From Streptacidiphilus jeojiense (lineage in GTDB: Bacteria > Actinomycetota > Actinomycetes > Streptomycetales > Streptomycetaceae): a stretch of 64,000 nt of DNA. Made by a program: the position numbers and the translations under genes. The notes below the pieces were generated by a model. It saw only the letters and a program-made list of their open reading frames with translations, was not told the DNA's origin and ran no database searches. Positions 7,453 through 16,750 of this stretch are shown piece after piece (position 1 is the first letter of the stretch; every line of letters starts with the position of its first letter). Location of the stretch: assembly GCF_000719095.1 (NCBI RefSeq), contig NZ_JOEH01000014.1, forward strand, positions 176,280 to 240,279, read 5' to 3'.

Positions 7453-7477
7453 TCGTTGGATTCCTTTCGGTGCGGCA

Positions 7478-8074
7478 CTACAGGGGCGCGGTAGTTGTCG
7501 CCTCGTCGGTCGGCGATGTCAGTGAGCCGGTGCGGAGGTCGTCGATGACCGAGTCGATCCATGCCGTCTCGGCGCGGGCGAGGCACAACGCGTACTCGGC
7601 TTCGATGACGTGCAGGCGGGGCACATCGGCCGCCAGGGCCTCCGCGAGGCGCTCTTCGTCGGCGGCCGTGCGCTGCCGGAGGCGTCGGGCACGCTCGGCC
7701 AGGGCCTCGCCCGCGCCGCTCACCCCGAGGGCGCCGAGATAGGTGACTGCGCCCAGGAACTGTGAGAATTCGCGCTCCGGGTTGCGGATCTGGGAGTCCA
7801 GCCGTCGTACGAGTTCCTGGCGGCCCTCCTCCGTGAGGGCGTAGACGGTCCTCTCCGGACGGTTTCCCGAGCGCTGCCGGCCTTGCGAGGCAAGCCATCC
7901 CGCCTCGGCCAGGGCGGCAACGGTGTTGTAGAGCGTGCCCCGCGTGATCGCGGCCGCGTGGTTGTCGCTGCGTTCCCGCAGTTCGGCAAGCATCTGGTGC
8001 GGGTGCGAGGGCTGTTCGAGCAGGAGCCCCAGCACGGCGAGAACGATCGGGTTGTCGAGAGCGCGACGCGGCAT
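7478..8074 (-). CDS. PadR-family transcriptional regulator
   Basis: 198 residues. The N-terminal winged helix is typical PadR: ALDNPIVLAVLGLLLEQPSHPHQMLAEL, then TRGTLYNTVAALAEAGWLASQGRQRSGNRPERTVYALTEEGRQEL. The C-terminal half is helical (PadR subfamily-2-like) and should form the dimer and ligand site. It is the first gene of a two-gene unit with the glycosidase-like protein. The stretch upstream of the start (8075-8120) is unusually AT-rich for this genome and should hold the promoter and operator. No convincing palindrome is visible there. Confidence 0.87.
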   Translation of the reverse strand: MPRRALDNPIVLAVLGLLLEQPSHPHQMLAELRERSDNHAAAITRGTLYNTVAALAEAGWLASQGRQRSGNRPERTVYALTEEGRQELVRRLDSQIRNPEREFSQFLGAVTYLGALGVSGAGEALAERARRLRQRTAADEERLAEALAADVPRLHVIEAEYALCLARAETAWIDSVIDDLRTGSLTSPTDEATTTAPL

Positions 8075-8241
8075 AGTCGAACTCTATCAGTCCAAATAAA
8101 CTATTCGCAGATGTACGAGGCACCGGGCCCGGTCGGAACACCGGGCGCGCGGGGGTCGGGTAGTCAACTACCCGTGCTGAGCCGGCAGGGCTCCGGAACG
8201 CTGGTGTCATCAGCCGTTTCGTGGGTCCAGGGGGTATCCGA

Positions 8242-8940
8242 ATGAGCGTCAGCACCGAACCAGCGGTGGTCGCGCAGACTTCCGCACGAGGGCTGCTCCG
8301 GCCCCTCGCCGCAGTCGCGGTGGTCGCCGTGGTGCTGGGCCAACTGCTCGGGCTGGTGCAGACCGGGGTGGCGCCCGGCGGCGACCCGGCCAACGATCCC
8401 GTGTACGACAAGGTCCTCGCGGACCACGGCAGCATGTGGCTGTGGCCGGTCGGTGGCATCGGCAACCTCCTCGCCGCCGCAGCCACCGCCTTCGCCGTGC
8501 TGGTGCTGGTCACCACCTGCGGCAACGGCCGCGGCCCGCGTTGGGCCTGGGCCGGTGCGGCGCTGCTGTGCCTTGCCGGCCCGCTGCTGGCGGCCGGCAT
8601 GGGCGGGGCCGGCATCCTCTACTACGCGGCGGGCGACACCCGCGCGCTCGCCCCGGCGGCCGGCCGGACCCTGCTGCACCACGTCAACCACCAGGGCGGC
8701 CTGGACGGCGCGTTCGTGCTGCCGGGCCTGCTGGCCCTGCTCCTCGGTCTGATCGTGGCCGCGGTGGCGCTGCTGCGCTCCCGTGCGGTGGACTGGTGGC
8801 TCCCGGCGGTCCTGCTGGTCAGCACGGTGGCAAGCTTCGTGGTCGACCACGGTCTCGGCGGCGCGCTGGTCACCCTGCCCGGCGCCGCGGTGACCGTGCT
8901 GCTCTGCCTGCGCTCCAGGCAGGCACTGTCCGAGAACTGA
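8242..8940 (+). CDS. Polytopic membrane protein, unknown function
   Basis: 232 residues with about six predicted membrane helices: LLRPLAAVAVVAVVLGQLLGLV; LWPVGGIGNLLAAAATAFAV; a third at WAWAGAALLCLAGPLLAAGMG; FVLPGLLALLLGLIVAAVALL; WWLPAVLLVSTVASFVV; and ALVTLPGAAVTVLLCL. ATG 8242 follows a GGGGGT ribosome site; an in-frame GTG at 8221 is the alternative. No catalytic motif was recognised. It is divergent from PadR and upstream of a LuxR/AAA regulator on the same strand, with 84 bp between. PadR proteins often control membrane proteins, so it may be a second PadR target (inference). Confidence 0.7.
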   Translation: MSVSTEPAVVAQTSARGLLRPLAAVAVVAVVLGQLLGLVQTGVAPGGDPANDPVYDKVLADHGSMWLWPVGGIGNLLAAAATAFAVLVLVTTCGNGRGPRWAWAGAALLCLAGPLLAAGMGGAGILYYAAGDTRALAPAAGRTLLHHVNHQGGLDGAFVLPGLLALLLGLIVAAVALLRSRAVDWWLPAVLLVSTVASFVVDHGLGGALVTLPGAAVTVLLCLRSRQALSEN

Positions 8941-9024
8941 CTGAACGTCAACTCATCGGGGGAGGGAGGGAGGGGCTGCAGCTCAGGCAGATCCCTGCCC
9001 ACGCAGGGGGCCCGCTCCTATCAT

Positions 9025-11787
9025 GTGGCCATGGTCACTCCGTGGCCGCTGATAGGGCGGGTCCGCGAACGCGGACAGCTCGAACGGGCGTTGCGCCCGG
9101 CGTCCGCGCCGGGCCCCGCGGCCCGCGGAGCCCCGTCGAGCAGCGGCGTGCTGATGGTGGGCGAGGCCGGGGTCGGCAAGACCAGGCTGGCCGCGGTGGC
9201 GTTGGACGGGGCACGGGAGCGGGGGCTCGCCGTGCGCTGGGTGTCCGCCACCAGCTCCGCCCGCCCACTGCCGCTGGGCGCGTTCGCCCCGCTCACAGGG
9301 GTGCTCGGCAGCGGTTCCGCCGACGTGCTGGCGCAGGCAGCCGCGGCCGTCACCGCCGGGGTCGCGCCGAGCAGGCTCGTCCTCGGCGTCGACGACGTCC
9401 ACCTGCTGGACGAGCTCTCCGCACTGCTGCTGCACCACCTTGCGGTGACCGGGGCCGTCACCGTGGTCGCCACCGCACGCAGCGGCCGGGCACTGCCCGG
9501 ACCGGTGACCGCGCTGTGGAAGGACGGGCTCCTGGACCGGCTCGAACTGCAACCACTGCGCGCGGACGAGACCCGCACCTTGCTGGAGGCCGCCCTCGGC
9601 GGTCAGGTCGAGAGCACGACGGCGGAACGCCTGTGGCAGCTCACCGGCGGCAACGCGCTCTACCTGCGACACCTGGTCGACGAGGAGACGGCCGCGGGCC
9701 GGCTGCGGGACACCCTGGGCGTCTGGCGCTGGAACGGCTCCCCCCGGCTCTCCAACAGCCTGGTGGAGCTGATCGGCTCGCGCATCGGGGCGCTGCCCGG
9801 GCCCGAGCAGACCGTACTGGACCTGCTCGCCCTCGCCGAACCGCTCTCCCCCGACCTACTCGACACCCTCGCCGCAGCGGACGGCCCGGCGGCCCGGCCG
9901 GCGGACAGCACCGCCGCCGGCACCGTGGAGGCGGTCGAACAGCGCGGCCTGGTCCGGGTGGACCGGCATGCGCAGGGACTCCAGGTCCGTCTGGCCCACC
10001 CGCTCTACGGTGAGGGCCGACGCCTGGAGATGGGCGTCCTGCGCGCCCGCCGCCTGCGCGGCGCGGTCGTTCGCAGGCTGCCGCGCCCCGAGCCCGCACC
10101 GCTGGGCGTACGCACCTCGGCCGCCCCGACCGTCGGCGACCCGGGCGATCCGCAGCTGCTGCGCTACGCGGTGCTCGCGCTGGAGTCGGACCTGCCGCCC
10201 GACCCCGCGCTGCTCAGCGCCGCCGCGCAGGCGGCCGTGCACCTGCTGGACCTGCGCCTGGCCGAGCGGCTGGCGCGGGCCGCGGAGCAGGCCGGTGGCG
10301 CCTTCACCGCGCAGCTCACCCTCGCCTACTCGCTCATCTGGCAGGGCCGCGGCCAGGAGGCGGAGACGGTGCTGGCCGCAGCGACCGATCGGGCCGCCGA
10401 CTCCGGGGAACTCGCCGCGGTAACCATCCCCAGGGCCGCCAACCTCTTCTGGGCGCTGTGCGACGCCGACCGCGCGCACCTCGTGCTGCACGGCACGGGC
10501 GCGGCGGACGCCCTGGGCGCCCCGGGCACCTCGATCACCGCGGACACCGGGGCGGTCGCCGGGCTCGACTCGGCCATGGCGCTGTTCCTCGGCCGTCCGC
10601 ACCAGGCCGTCGCCTCCGGGCTGCCGGTGCTGACCCTGCCCGGCCCCGATCACCAGGCGGTGCTGCTGGCCGCCTGGGGCGTGGTCGGCGGCAGTGGAGT
10701 GCTCGGCCTGCCGGTGGCCCGGGCGGCCGCGGAGTCGGGGTACGCCGCCGCGTCCCGGATCTACGACGGCTCGCTGCTGGAGATCTGCCTGGCCGGCGCG
10801 CACCAGTTGGCGCTGCGGCTGGCCGGGGAGCTGGAGCAGATGCAGGAGGTCGCATCCCGGCAGGCCCGCACCCGCCCCGGGCCGCCCGGGCTGAGTCGGC
10901 GGATGGGGCTCTCCCTCAGCGGATTCGCCCTGCTGGCCCGCGGCCGGGTCCGGTCGGCGGCCCGCGAACTGCGCGAGGCACGCAGCGCGCTCGCCGACGC
11001 GGACATCGGCGGCTGGGAGTACATGACGCTGATCGCGCTGACCACAGCGGTCGCCCTGTCCGGGGACGCGGACGCCGCGGCTGCAGCACTGGCCGACCTG
11101 GAGTCCCACCGGCACGGGGTCTCACGCTACCTGGAGCCGGAACGGCTGCTGGCTCACGCCTGGACGGCGGCCTGCGGCGGCGCGCTCAGCCGTGCCGCCG
11201 CCCTGGCCGAGGAGGCTGCGCGCACCGCGGCGCTGCTGGGCCAGCCCGCGCAGGAGGTCGCAGCCTGGCAGCAGCTGGCCCGCCTCGGCTCCCCCGCGCA
11301 CGCGCTCCGCGCGGCGCCGCGTCTGGCCGAGCTGGCCGGCACCGTGCACGGCCGCGCGGCCCCTGCCGCTGCCGCGTACGCCGCAGCCCGCGCCGCGTCC
11401 GACGGCCCCGCCCTGGACACTGCGGCGGCGGCCTTCGCTGACTACGGCGACCTGCTGAGCGCGGCCGACGCCGCCGCACAGGCCGCAGCGGCACACCACC
11501 GGGCCGCGCGGCACGGCTCCGCCACCATGTCCGCCTCCCGCTCCAGCGCCTGGCGGCACGCCTGCGAGGACGCCCGCACACCGGCGGGCGCGGAGGCCAC
11601 GCCCCTGCCGCTGACCGGCCGCGAACGCGAGATCGCCCTGCTGATCGGCCGCGGTCTGAGCAACCGTCAGATCGCCGACCAGCTGACACTCTCCGTCCGC
11701 ACCGTCGAGGGCCACATCTACCGCGCCTGCACCCGACTGGGCGTCGGCAACCGCAGCGACCTCGCCGAAGTCATCGGTGACCGCTAG
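9025..11787 (+). CDS. LuxR-family regulator with AAA/NTPase domain (LAL type)
   Basis: 920 residues, the size of large ATP-binding LuxR regulators. The Walker A motif GEAGVGKT is at residues 46-53, and the Walker B-like LVLGVDDVHLLDE is near residues 125-137. A long helical repeat region (TPR-like, about 390-800) follows. A C-terminal LuxR HTH completes it: PLTGREREIALLIGRGLSNRQIADQLTLSVRTVEGHIYRACTRLGV. The start is GTG 9025, with ATG 9031 as an in-frame alternative. These regulators activate nearby genes in response to an unknown ligand. Here the neighbours are a membrane protein and a kinase, and no biosynthetic cluster is adjacent. Confidence 0.92.
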   Translation: MAMVTPWPLIGRVRERGQLERALRPASAPGPAARGAPSSSGVLMVGEAGVGKTRLAAVALDGARERGLAVRWVSATSSARPLPLGAFAPLTGVLGSGSADVLAQAAAAVTAGVAPSRLVLGVDDVHLLDELSALLLHHLAVTGAVTVVATARSGRALPGPVTALWKDGLLDRLELQPLRADETRTLLEAALGGQVESTTAERLWQLTGGNALYLRHLVDEETAAGRLRDTLGVWRWNGSPRLSNSLVELIGSRIGALPGPEQTVLDLLALAEPLSPDLLDTLAAADGPAARPADSTAAGTVEAVEQRGLVRVDRHAQGLQVRLAHPLYGEGRRLEMGVLRARRLRGAVVRRLPRPEPAPLGVRTSAAPTVGDPGDPQLLRYAVLALESDLPPDPALLSAAAQAAVHLLDLRLAERLARAAEQAGGAFTAQLTLAYSLIWQGRGQEAETVLAAATDRAADSGELAAVTIPRAANLFWALCDADRAHLVLHGTGAADALGAPGTSITADTGAVAGLDSAMALFLGRPHQAVASGLPVLTLPGPDHQAVLLAAWGVVGGSGVLGLPVARAAAESGYAAASRIYDGSLLEICLAGAHQLALRLAGELEQMQEVASRQARTRPGPPGLSRRMGLSLSGFALLARGRVRSAARELREARSALADADIGGWEYMTLIALTTAVALSGDADAAAAALADLESHRHGVSRYLEPERLLAHAWTAACGGALSRAAALAEEAARTAALLGQPAQEVAAWQQLARLGSPAHALRAAPRLAELAGTVHGRAAPAAAAYAAARAASDGPALDTAAAAFADYGDLLSAADAAAQAAAAHHRAARHGSATMSASRSSAWRHACEDARTPAGAEATPLPLTGREREIALLIGRGLSNRQIADQLTLSVRTVEGHIYRACTRLGVGNRSDLAEVIGDR

Positions 11788-11821
11788 AGATCCTCAAAGG
11801 TACGGGTTACGCGTGTGGTGA

Positions 11822-11942
11822 CTGCGGCTGATCAAGACCCGCCTCAAACGGATGCAGTACCGTCCCGACCTTCTCGACGGCCTCGCCGCCAAGAGTCAGC
11901 CCGGCCTTGGCCCGGTGTCATCTCCGCCACCGAAGACCTCTA
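11822..11942 (+). pseudogene. Transposase C-terminal remnant (IS630-like)
   Basis: The frame from 11822 to the TAA at 11941-11943 reads LRLIKTRLKRMQYRPDLLDG and continues about 20 residues; a stop precedes it in frame. RLKRMQYRPDLLDG resembles the C-terminal end of IS630-type DDE transposases. It also matches the frame at the right edge of the window (QVQYRPDLIDG). No upstream transposase body is present, so this is a decayed end of an insertion sequence. The rest of the gap 11943-12089 shows no gene. Confidence 0.5.
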
Positions 11943-12089
11943 AAACAGCAGGCCCAACAGCTCAATCAGATTTCCCAACGGCAGCGGATCATAGACGTGT
12001 CGAGGTCAGATGCGTCTGCTGCGGCAGGACTGCACTCCGCTTCGTAACCCCACCCCTTGAAGATCTCCAGCCGCACCGTCGGATCCAAG

Positions 12090-13904
12090 TCAGCCGATCC
12101 GCGATGCACCCGCGGTGCCTGAGTCCTCCCACAGCCGTACTGTGCCGTCATAACTGCCACTGGCCAGCGTCGTACCGCTCGGGTTGAACGCCAGGGCATT
12201 GACTCCCCCGGTGTGGCCAGTGAGGACGGCGGTATTCCGACCGGTGGTGAACTCCCACAGCCGGATCGCGGCGTCGAAGCCCCCGGCGGCCAGCATTCTC
12301 CCGTCCGGACTGAACGCCACCGAATACCAGTCACCTTCGCCAGGGGCGTGCAGAACTCGCGACGCGCGACTGCCCTCGTCGGTGACCACCGAAAGGTTGA
12401 CCCTGCAGCCGAGCCCCGCGCTGGCGACGGTCGTACCGTCCGGGCTGAATGCGATCGGGTCATGGGCCTCATAGGAACAGTCGGGCAGAGCCGCGGCGAC
12501 CCGGCCCGAGGCGACACTCCACAACCGAACCTGCCTGGTGGACCTGTAGGTGTTCTCGCAGCTGGCCAGAGTCGTGCTGTCGGGGCTGAACGTCAGCGAC
12601 CACGCCCGTTTGCTGCGTCGGAGGGGGGACGCGTCGACGGGATCACCAGAGGTGACATCCCACAGCACGATCTTCTCGCCTGCACTGGCCAGGGTCGCTC
12701 CGTCGGCGCTGAACGCGACCGCGGTGACTCCGCCGCTGTACAGCTTGTGCTCGAGGACGGTGTTCTCGTGGCCGCCGGAAGCGACGTCCCACAGCCAGAG
12801 TCTCCGGTCACCGGTGCTGCAGCTGGCCAGTGTCGCGCCGTCCGAGCTGAATGCAAGGGCGAGTACTTCGCCGGTACCGCTTGCCATCACGGCAATGGTC
12901 TCGCCGGATCGGAGGTCCCACAGGCGTACCGAGCCGTCCCGGCCGCCGCTGGCCAGGGTCCTTCCATCGGGGCTGAACGCCACCGAGTGGACCTGATCGG
13001 TGTGTCCCGTGAAGGTGGCGGCGTGACTGAAGGTGGGGACCAAGGCTTGAGGTCTGCGGGCGGGCGGCCTACCGGAGATCGGTTCCAGGGACGCTCGGAC
13101 GATCGCCATGGCCTGGTCCACCGTCGGACGTCGGGCCGGATCCTTCTCCAACAGCGCTGTGATCAGCGGGGCGAGTGGACCGGCTCGCACGGGAGCCGGC
13201 GGCGGAGCTGTCACCACTGCGAGCACCGTGCCACTGGGAGTGCTGCGGCGGAAGGGCGAGAACCCTTCGACGGCCTGGTAGAGCGTGACTCCCAGGGAGA
13301 ACATGTCACTGGCCGCGGTCGCTTCGGCCCCCTCCGCCCGTTCCGGTGCGATGTACTCCATCGAACCGATGACCAACCCGACCTCGGTCATCTTGGTGTC
13401 GTTGCGGTGCACGGCGATCCCGAAGTCCGTGAGCAGGATCTCGCCGTTGCGGGACATCATGACGTTGTGCGGCTTGACGTCGCGGTGCACTATGTCAGCC
13501 CGGTGCGCGGCGCCAAGCGCTTTCAACAGCGCGATGGCGACTTCGGTGGCGCGATCCACCGACAACGGATCGGCCTCCAGCATCTCTGCCAACGAACATC
13601 CGTCGACCAACTGCATCACGGTCCAGGGAATGCCGTCATGGATGACGACATCGTGCACGGTGAGGATATGCGGGTGGTCCCGCAACTGAGCAGCGTGCCG
13701 CGCTTCACGGGCGGCACGGGCCGCACGCTCGGCTTGTTCGGCATCCGATGCCGACATCGGGAGCAGCACCTCCTTGAGTGCCACCCCGACCCGCAAGTCC
13801 TCGTCATAGGCCCTCCAGACCCGACCGAACCCGCCAGCAGCCAGCAACTCGACCAACCGGTACCGGCCATAGATCACCTGGTTCGGCTGCGCCCCCTGCG
13901 CCAT
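12090..13904 (-). CDS. Soluble Ser/Thr protein kinase with C-terminal WD40 propeller
   Basis: 604 residues. Kinase domain about 13-270: glycine loop AAGGFGRVW, Lys44 in VALKEV, catalytic HRDVKPHN (140-147), DFG (160-162), and GSMEYIAPE. Seven WD40-type repeats follow from about residue 295, most with AFSPDG-x-TLASG...VRLWD, enough to close a seven-blade propeller. No membrane helix separates the two parts, unlike classic PASTA kinases, so it should be cytoplasmic with the propeller as substrate- or partner-binding platform. Repeats 2 to 5 are the most divergent. It is divergent from a sirtuin gene and next to a transposase remnant. The substrate is unknown. Confidence 0.93.
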   Translation of the reverse strand: MAQGAQPNQVIYGRYRLVELLAAGGFGRVWRAYDEDLRVGVALKEVLLPMSASDAEQAERAARAAREARHAAQLRDHPHILTVHDVVIHDGIPWTVMQLVDGCSLAEMLEADPLSVDRATEVAIALLKALGAAHRADIVHRDVKPHNVMMSRNGEILLTDFGIAVHRNDTKMTEVGLVIGSMEYIAPERAEGAEATAASDMFSLGVTLYQAVEGFSPFRRSTPSGTVLAVVTAPPPAPVRAGPLAPLITALLEKDPARRPTVDQAMAIVRASLEPISGRPPARRPQALVPTFSHAATFTGHTDQVHSVAFSPDGRTLASGGRDGSVRLWDLRSGETIAVMASGTGEVLALAFSSDGATLASCSTGDRRLWLWDVASGGHENTVLEHKLYSGGVTAVAFSADGATLASAGEKIVLWDVTSGDPVDASPLRRSKRAWSLTFSPDSTTLASCENTYRSTRQVRLWSVASGRVAAALPDCSYEAHDPIAFSPDGTTVASAGLGCRVNLSVVTDEGSRASRVLHAPGEGDWYSVAFSPDGRMLAAGGFDAAIRLWEFTTGRNTAVLTGHTGGVNALAFNPSGTTLASGSYDGTVRLWEDSGTAGASRIG

Positions 13905-14088
13905 ACTCTCCCCGCTCGACGGCCCTCACGCCTGGCAACATCATCAGAGTACGTAAGTTCGCCTATGGAGACATGCGGTTCATCGCGCTCTCAACTGCCG
14001 TGATGGTCACCGATGTTCACGAACGCAGCACCTGGACGGCGGTCCGGGTCCCGGCGGATGGGGTGGCCGCAGTCGTAAGCTGCCTGGT

Positions 14089-15021
14089 ATGCGTACCCGC
14101 CCCATCATCGACTGGCCCCGCGACGGACAGCCCGCAGCCGCGGCGGGCGGTGCGGTCGGTGTCGGGCCCGAGCCCGCCGTTCCGCCCGCCGAGGGTCTGG
14201 CCCGGATCCGCGACCTGCTGGCCGGGGGCGGTGTGGCAGTGCTGAGCGGCGCCGGGCTGTCCACCGAGTCGGGTATCCCCGACTACCGCGGGGTGACCGG
14301 CAGCCTGCGTCGGCACACGCCGATGACCTACCAGGAGTTCGTGTCCGACGAGGCGGGACGCCGCCGTTACTGGGCGCGCAGCCACGTCGGCTGGCAGACC
14401 ATCGCCCGGGCCCGGCCGAATGCCGGTCACCGCGCGGTTCAGGCCCTGCGGGCCGGCGGTCACATCGGCGCGGTGATCACTCAGAACGTCGACGGCCTGC
14501 ACCACGCGGCCGGCACCACCGACGCGGTGGAGCTGCACGGGGGCCTGGACCGGGTGATCTGCCTGGGCTGCGGCGAGCTCACCCGCCGCGAGGACCTGGA
14601 CCGGCGCCTGCACGCGGCCAACGGCCGGCTGGACGCGGCTTCGTCCGCGGTCAATCCCGACGGCGACGTGGAGCTGGCGCCGGAGCTGGTCGAGGCTTTC
14701 CAGGTGGTCCCCTGCCTGACCTGCGGCGGAGTCCTCAAACCGGACGTGGTGTTCTTCGGCGAGAACGTGCCCCGCGCCCGGGTCGACCACTGCTTCGACC
14801 TGATCGACGCCGCCCGCGCACTGCTGGTGCTCGGCTCCTCGCTGACGGTCATGTCCGGGCTGCGCTTCGTCCGCCGTGCGGCCAGGGCGGACCTGCCGGT
14901 GGCGATCGTCAACCACGGCCCGACCCGCAGCGACGAACATGCGAGCATTCGGGTGGACCTGCCCCTGGGCGAGGCGCTGACCACCCTGGCCCAGGAGCTC
15001 GACGCGGGCGCATCGTCCTAG
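14089..15021 (+). CDS. Sir2-family NAD-dependent protein deacylase (class II/SIRT4-like)
   Basis: 310 residues. NAD-binding motifs GAGLSTESGIPDYRG (54-68) and TQNVDGLHH (131-139), catalytic His150, and zinc cysteines C158/C161 and C209/C212 are all present, followed by GSSLTVMSG. FFGENVPRARV is the class II version of the FGE-x-(V/L)-P motif. The first ~35 residues are a non-conserved Ala/Gly/Pro-rich extension. It should remove acyl groups from lysines in the cytoplasm. No ribosome site stands out before ATG 14089, so the transcript may be leaderless. It is divergent from the kinase-WD40 gene across 184 bp. Confidence 0.94.
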   Translation: MRTRPIIDWPRDGQPAAAAGGAVGVGPEPAVPPAEGLARIRDLLAGGGVAVLSGAGLSTESGIPDYRGVTGSLRRHTPMTYQEFVSDEAGRRRYWARSHVGWQTIARARPNAGHRAVQALRAGGHIGAVITQNVDGLHHAAGTTDAVELHGGLDRVICLGCGELTRREDLDRRLHAANGRLDAASSAVNPDGDVELAPELVEAFQVVPCLTCGGVLKPDVVFFGENVPRARVDHCFDLIDAARALLVLGSSLTVMSGLRFVRRAARADLPVAIVNHGPTRSDEHASIRVDLPLGEALTTLAQELDAGASS

Positions 15022-15143
15022 CGGCTGCCATAGGCTCCGACTCCGAAGCCGGCCGGAATTGAGCCGCCGCCGGCACCCCAGGAACTGTCCGGAGACACCG
15101 GCGGCAGCAGGCACGTTCCTCCCGCGGAGGATCGATGGATGTG

Positions 15144-15878
15144 TCAGGCGGCCGTTCGGCCGGCGTCGGCGGCGATGGTGGCGCCGGTGACGTAGGCGGC
15201 GCGGTCGGTGGCGAGGAAGAGGATCACCTCGGCGATCTCGCGCGGGGCGGCGACCCGGCCGAGCAGCGTGGTCTTCCCGATCTGCTGGGCGCCTTCTTCC
15301 CCCATGGTGGCGAGCACCATGTCGGTGCGGGTCGGACCGGGGGCGACGGTGTTCACCCGTACCCCGGCCGGGCTGAACTCGGCCGCCCAGGTGCGGGTCA
15401 GCGATTCGAGTGCGGCCTTCGTGGCGCTGTACACGGACAGTCCCGGCATCCCGATCCGGGCCGCCATCGTGCTGACGTTCACGATGCTGCCCGATCCCCT
15501 GGCGACCATGCCCGGGGCGAGGGCCGCGGTCAGGAAGTACGGGGCCCTGATGTTGGCCGCCAGGGAGGCGTCGAAGGTCTCGACGTCCTGGGCGACGGTG
15601 GGGGCCCCGGGGAAGATGGCGGCGTTGTTGACCAGGATGTCGACCGCCCCGGCTTCGGCGGCCAGGCGCCGCAGTGCGTCCAGGTCGGTGAGGTCGGCGG
15701 CCACGAAGCGCGCCTTGCCGCCGTCCTGCGTGATCGTCCGGACGGTCGCGGCTCCGCGCTCGGCGTTGCGACCCGAGACGATCACGTCGGCGCCCGCGGC
15801 GGCCAGCAGCCGGGCCGCCTCGGCGCCGATACCGGCGGTCGAACCGGTCACCAAAGCGATCTTGCCGGTGAGTTCCAT
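15144..15878 (-). CDS. SDR-family oxidoreductase
   Basis: 244 residues, a classical short-chain dehydrogenase. The cofactor motif TGSTAGIGAEAAR, NNAA, Ser in VNVSTMAARIG, and the catalytic YSATK pair (Y-x-x-x-K) are present. After the GR in VIVSGRN, the basic residue pattern suggests NADP(H). It is divergent from a TetR regulator with a symmetrical site between them, so it is probably the repressed target. Substrate unknown. Confidence 0.9.
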   Translation of the reverse strand: MELTGKIALVTGSTAGIGAEAARLLAAAGADVIVSGRNAERGAATVRTITQDGGKARFVAADLTDLDALRRLAAEAGAVDILVNNAAIFPGAPTVAQDVETFDASLAANIRAPYFLTAALAPGMVARGSGSIVNVSTMAARIGMPGLSVYSATKAALESLTRTWAAEFSPAGVRVNTVAPGPTRTDMVLATMGEEGAQQIGKTTLLGRVAAPREIAEVILFLATDRAAYVTGATIAADAGRTAA

Positions 15879-15939
15879 CTGTTCGTCCTTCCAGAGATCC
15901 GGCCGCAGTCTGCGCCCGGAGTGGGTTGCATGACCCAGA

Positions 15940-15971
15940 CTGGTCGAACAAAAATGGGTTGTCCAATCCAG
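15940..15971. promoter_or_regulatory. Candidate TetR operator between SDR and tetR
   Basis: The gap holds CTGG-N4-ACAA-N7-TTGT-N5-CCAG (15940-15971), a near-symmetrical site off by one base in spacing, lying just before the tetR start. It would overlap promoters of both divergent genes. Assignment is by position. Confidence 0.4.
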
Positions 15972-15991
15972 AAAATGATAGGGTGGCAGGC

Positions 15992-16633
15992 ATGACGAGC
16001 GAGACGCGACGACTCACCCGCAAGGGCCAGGAGACCCGGCGACGCATCGTGGCCGCGGCCGCCCAGCTGATGTACGAACGCGGCCTCACCGAGGCGACAC
16101 TGGAGGACGTCCGGGCCGCCGCCGGGGTCAGCGGGTCGCAGGTCTACCACTACTTCGACGACAAGCAGGCCCTGCTGCTGGCCGTGATCGAGTACCAGAC
16201 CGAGGCCGTCCTGGACCTGCAGCAGCCGCTCTTCGACAAGCTCGACACCATGGCCGGGCTCCGCCAGTGGCGCGACTCCCTGGTGGAGTACCAGCGCCGG
16301 CTCCAGTGCCGAGGCGGTTGCCCGATCGGGTCACTGGGGAGCGAGGTCGCCGAGAACAACCCCGAGGCACGACTCGCCGTCGCCTCCGGATTCCTCCGCT
16401 GGGAGGCCGCGATCCGCCAGGGACTGCAAGCCATGCACGCCCGCGGGGAGCTGCGCGGCGACCCCGAGGACCTCGCGCTGGCAACCCTCGCCGCCCTCCA
16501 AGGAGGACTGCTCCTCACCCAGTTGCAACGCCGCGTCAAGCCCCTCGAAGTGGCACTCGACGCCTCGCTCGACCACATCGAATCACTCACCGAACGCGAT
16601 CGCCCGCACGCCGGAACGGCCTCTGCAACATGA
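15992..16633 (+). CDS. TetR-family transcriptional regulator
   Basis: 213 residues. The N-terminal HTH reads GQETRRRIVAAAAQLMYERGLTEATLEDVRAAAGVSGSQVYHYFDDKQALLLAVI, a standard TetR domain. The C-terminal half (PIGSLGSEVAENNPEARLAVASGF, then LATLAALQGGLLLTQ) matches the ligand-binding fold of the AcrR/YcdC-like group that responds to small organic compounds. ATG 15992 is taken because upstream codons run through the operator. It is followed by a strong hairpin terminator, so it is monocistronic. Confidence 0.9.
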   Translation: MTSETRRLTRKGQETRRRIVAAAAQLMYERGLTEATLEDVRAAAGVSGSQVYHYFDDKQALLLAVIEYQTEAVLDLQQPLFDKLDTMAGLRQWRDSLVEYQRRLQCRGGCPIGSLGSEVAENNPEARLAVASGFLRWEAAIRQGLQAMHARGELRGDPEDLALATLAALQGGLLLTQLQRRVKPLEVALDASLDHIESLTERDRPHAGTASAT

Positions 16634-16685
16634 CGCTCGCTCAGAGCGCGCTCCAACCAGGCTCATCCGGCTCACTGATGCCGTA

Positions 16686-16712
16686 GCCGGCAACGTTTTC
16701 CCCGTTGCCGGC
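16686..16712. terminator. Hairpin terminator after tetR
   Basis: A perfect 10-bp stem, GCCGGCAACG (16686-16695) with CGTTGCCGGC (16703-16712), and a 7-nt loop lie 52 bp after the tetR stop and before the next gene. Confidence 0.8.
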
Positions 16713-16750
16713 GTGACTCCAGGCCGGTGGTCCGTGGCAGGCTTGCGTCT

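Noticed and set aside
8242..13904. LuxR/AAA regulator region as part of a biosynthetic gene cluster
   Set aside because: No PKS, NRPS, terpene synthase or RiPP genes are adjacent; the neighbours are a kinase, membrane protein and sirtuin.
15062..15110. GC-rich inverted region between sirtuin and SDR as a terminator
   Set aside because: The arms (GCCGCCGCCGG and CCGGCGGCAGC) are imperfect and separated by about 26 nt, so it is not listed as a terminator.
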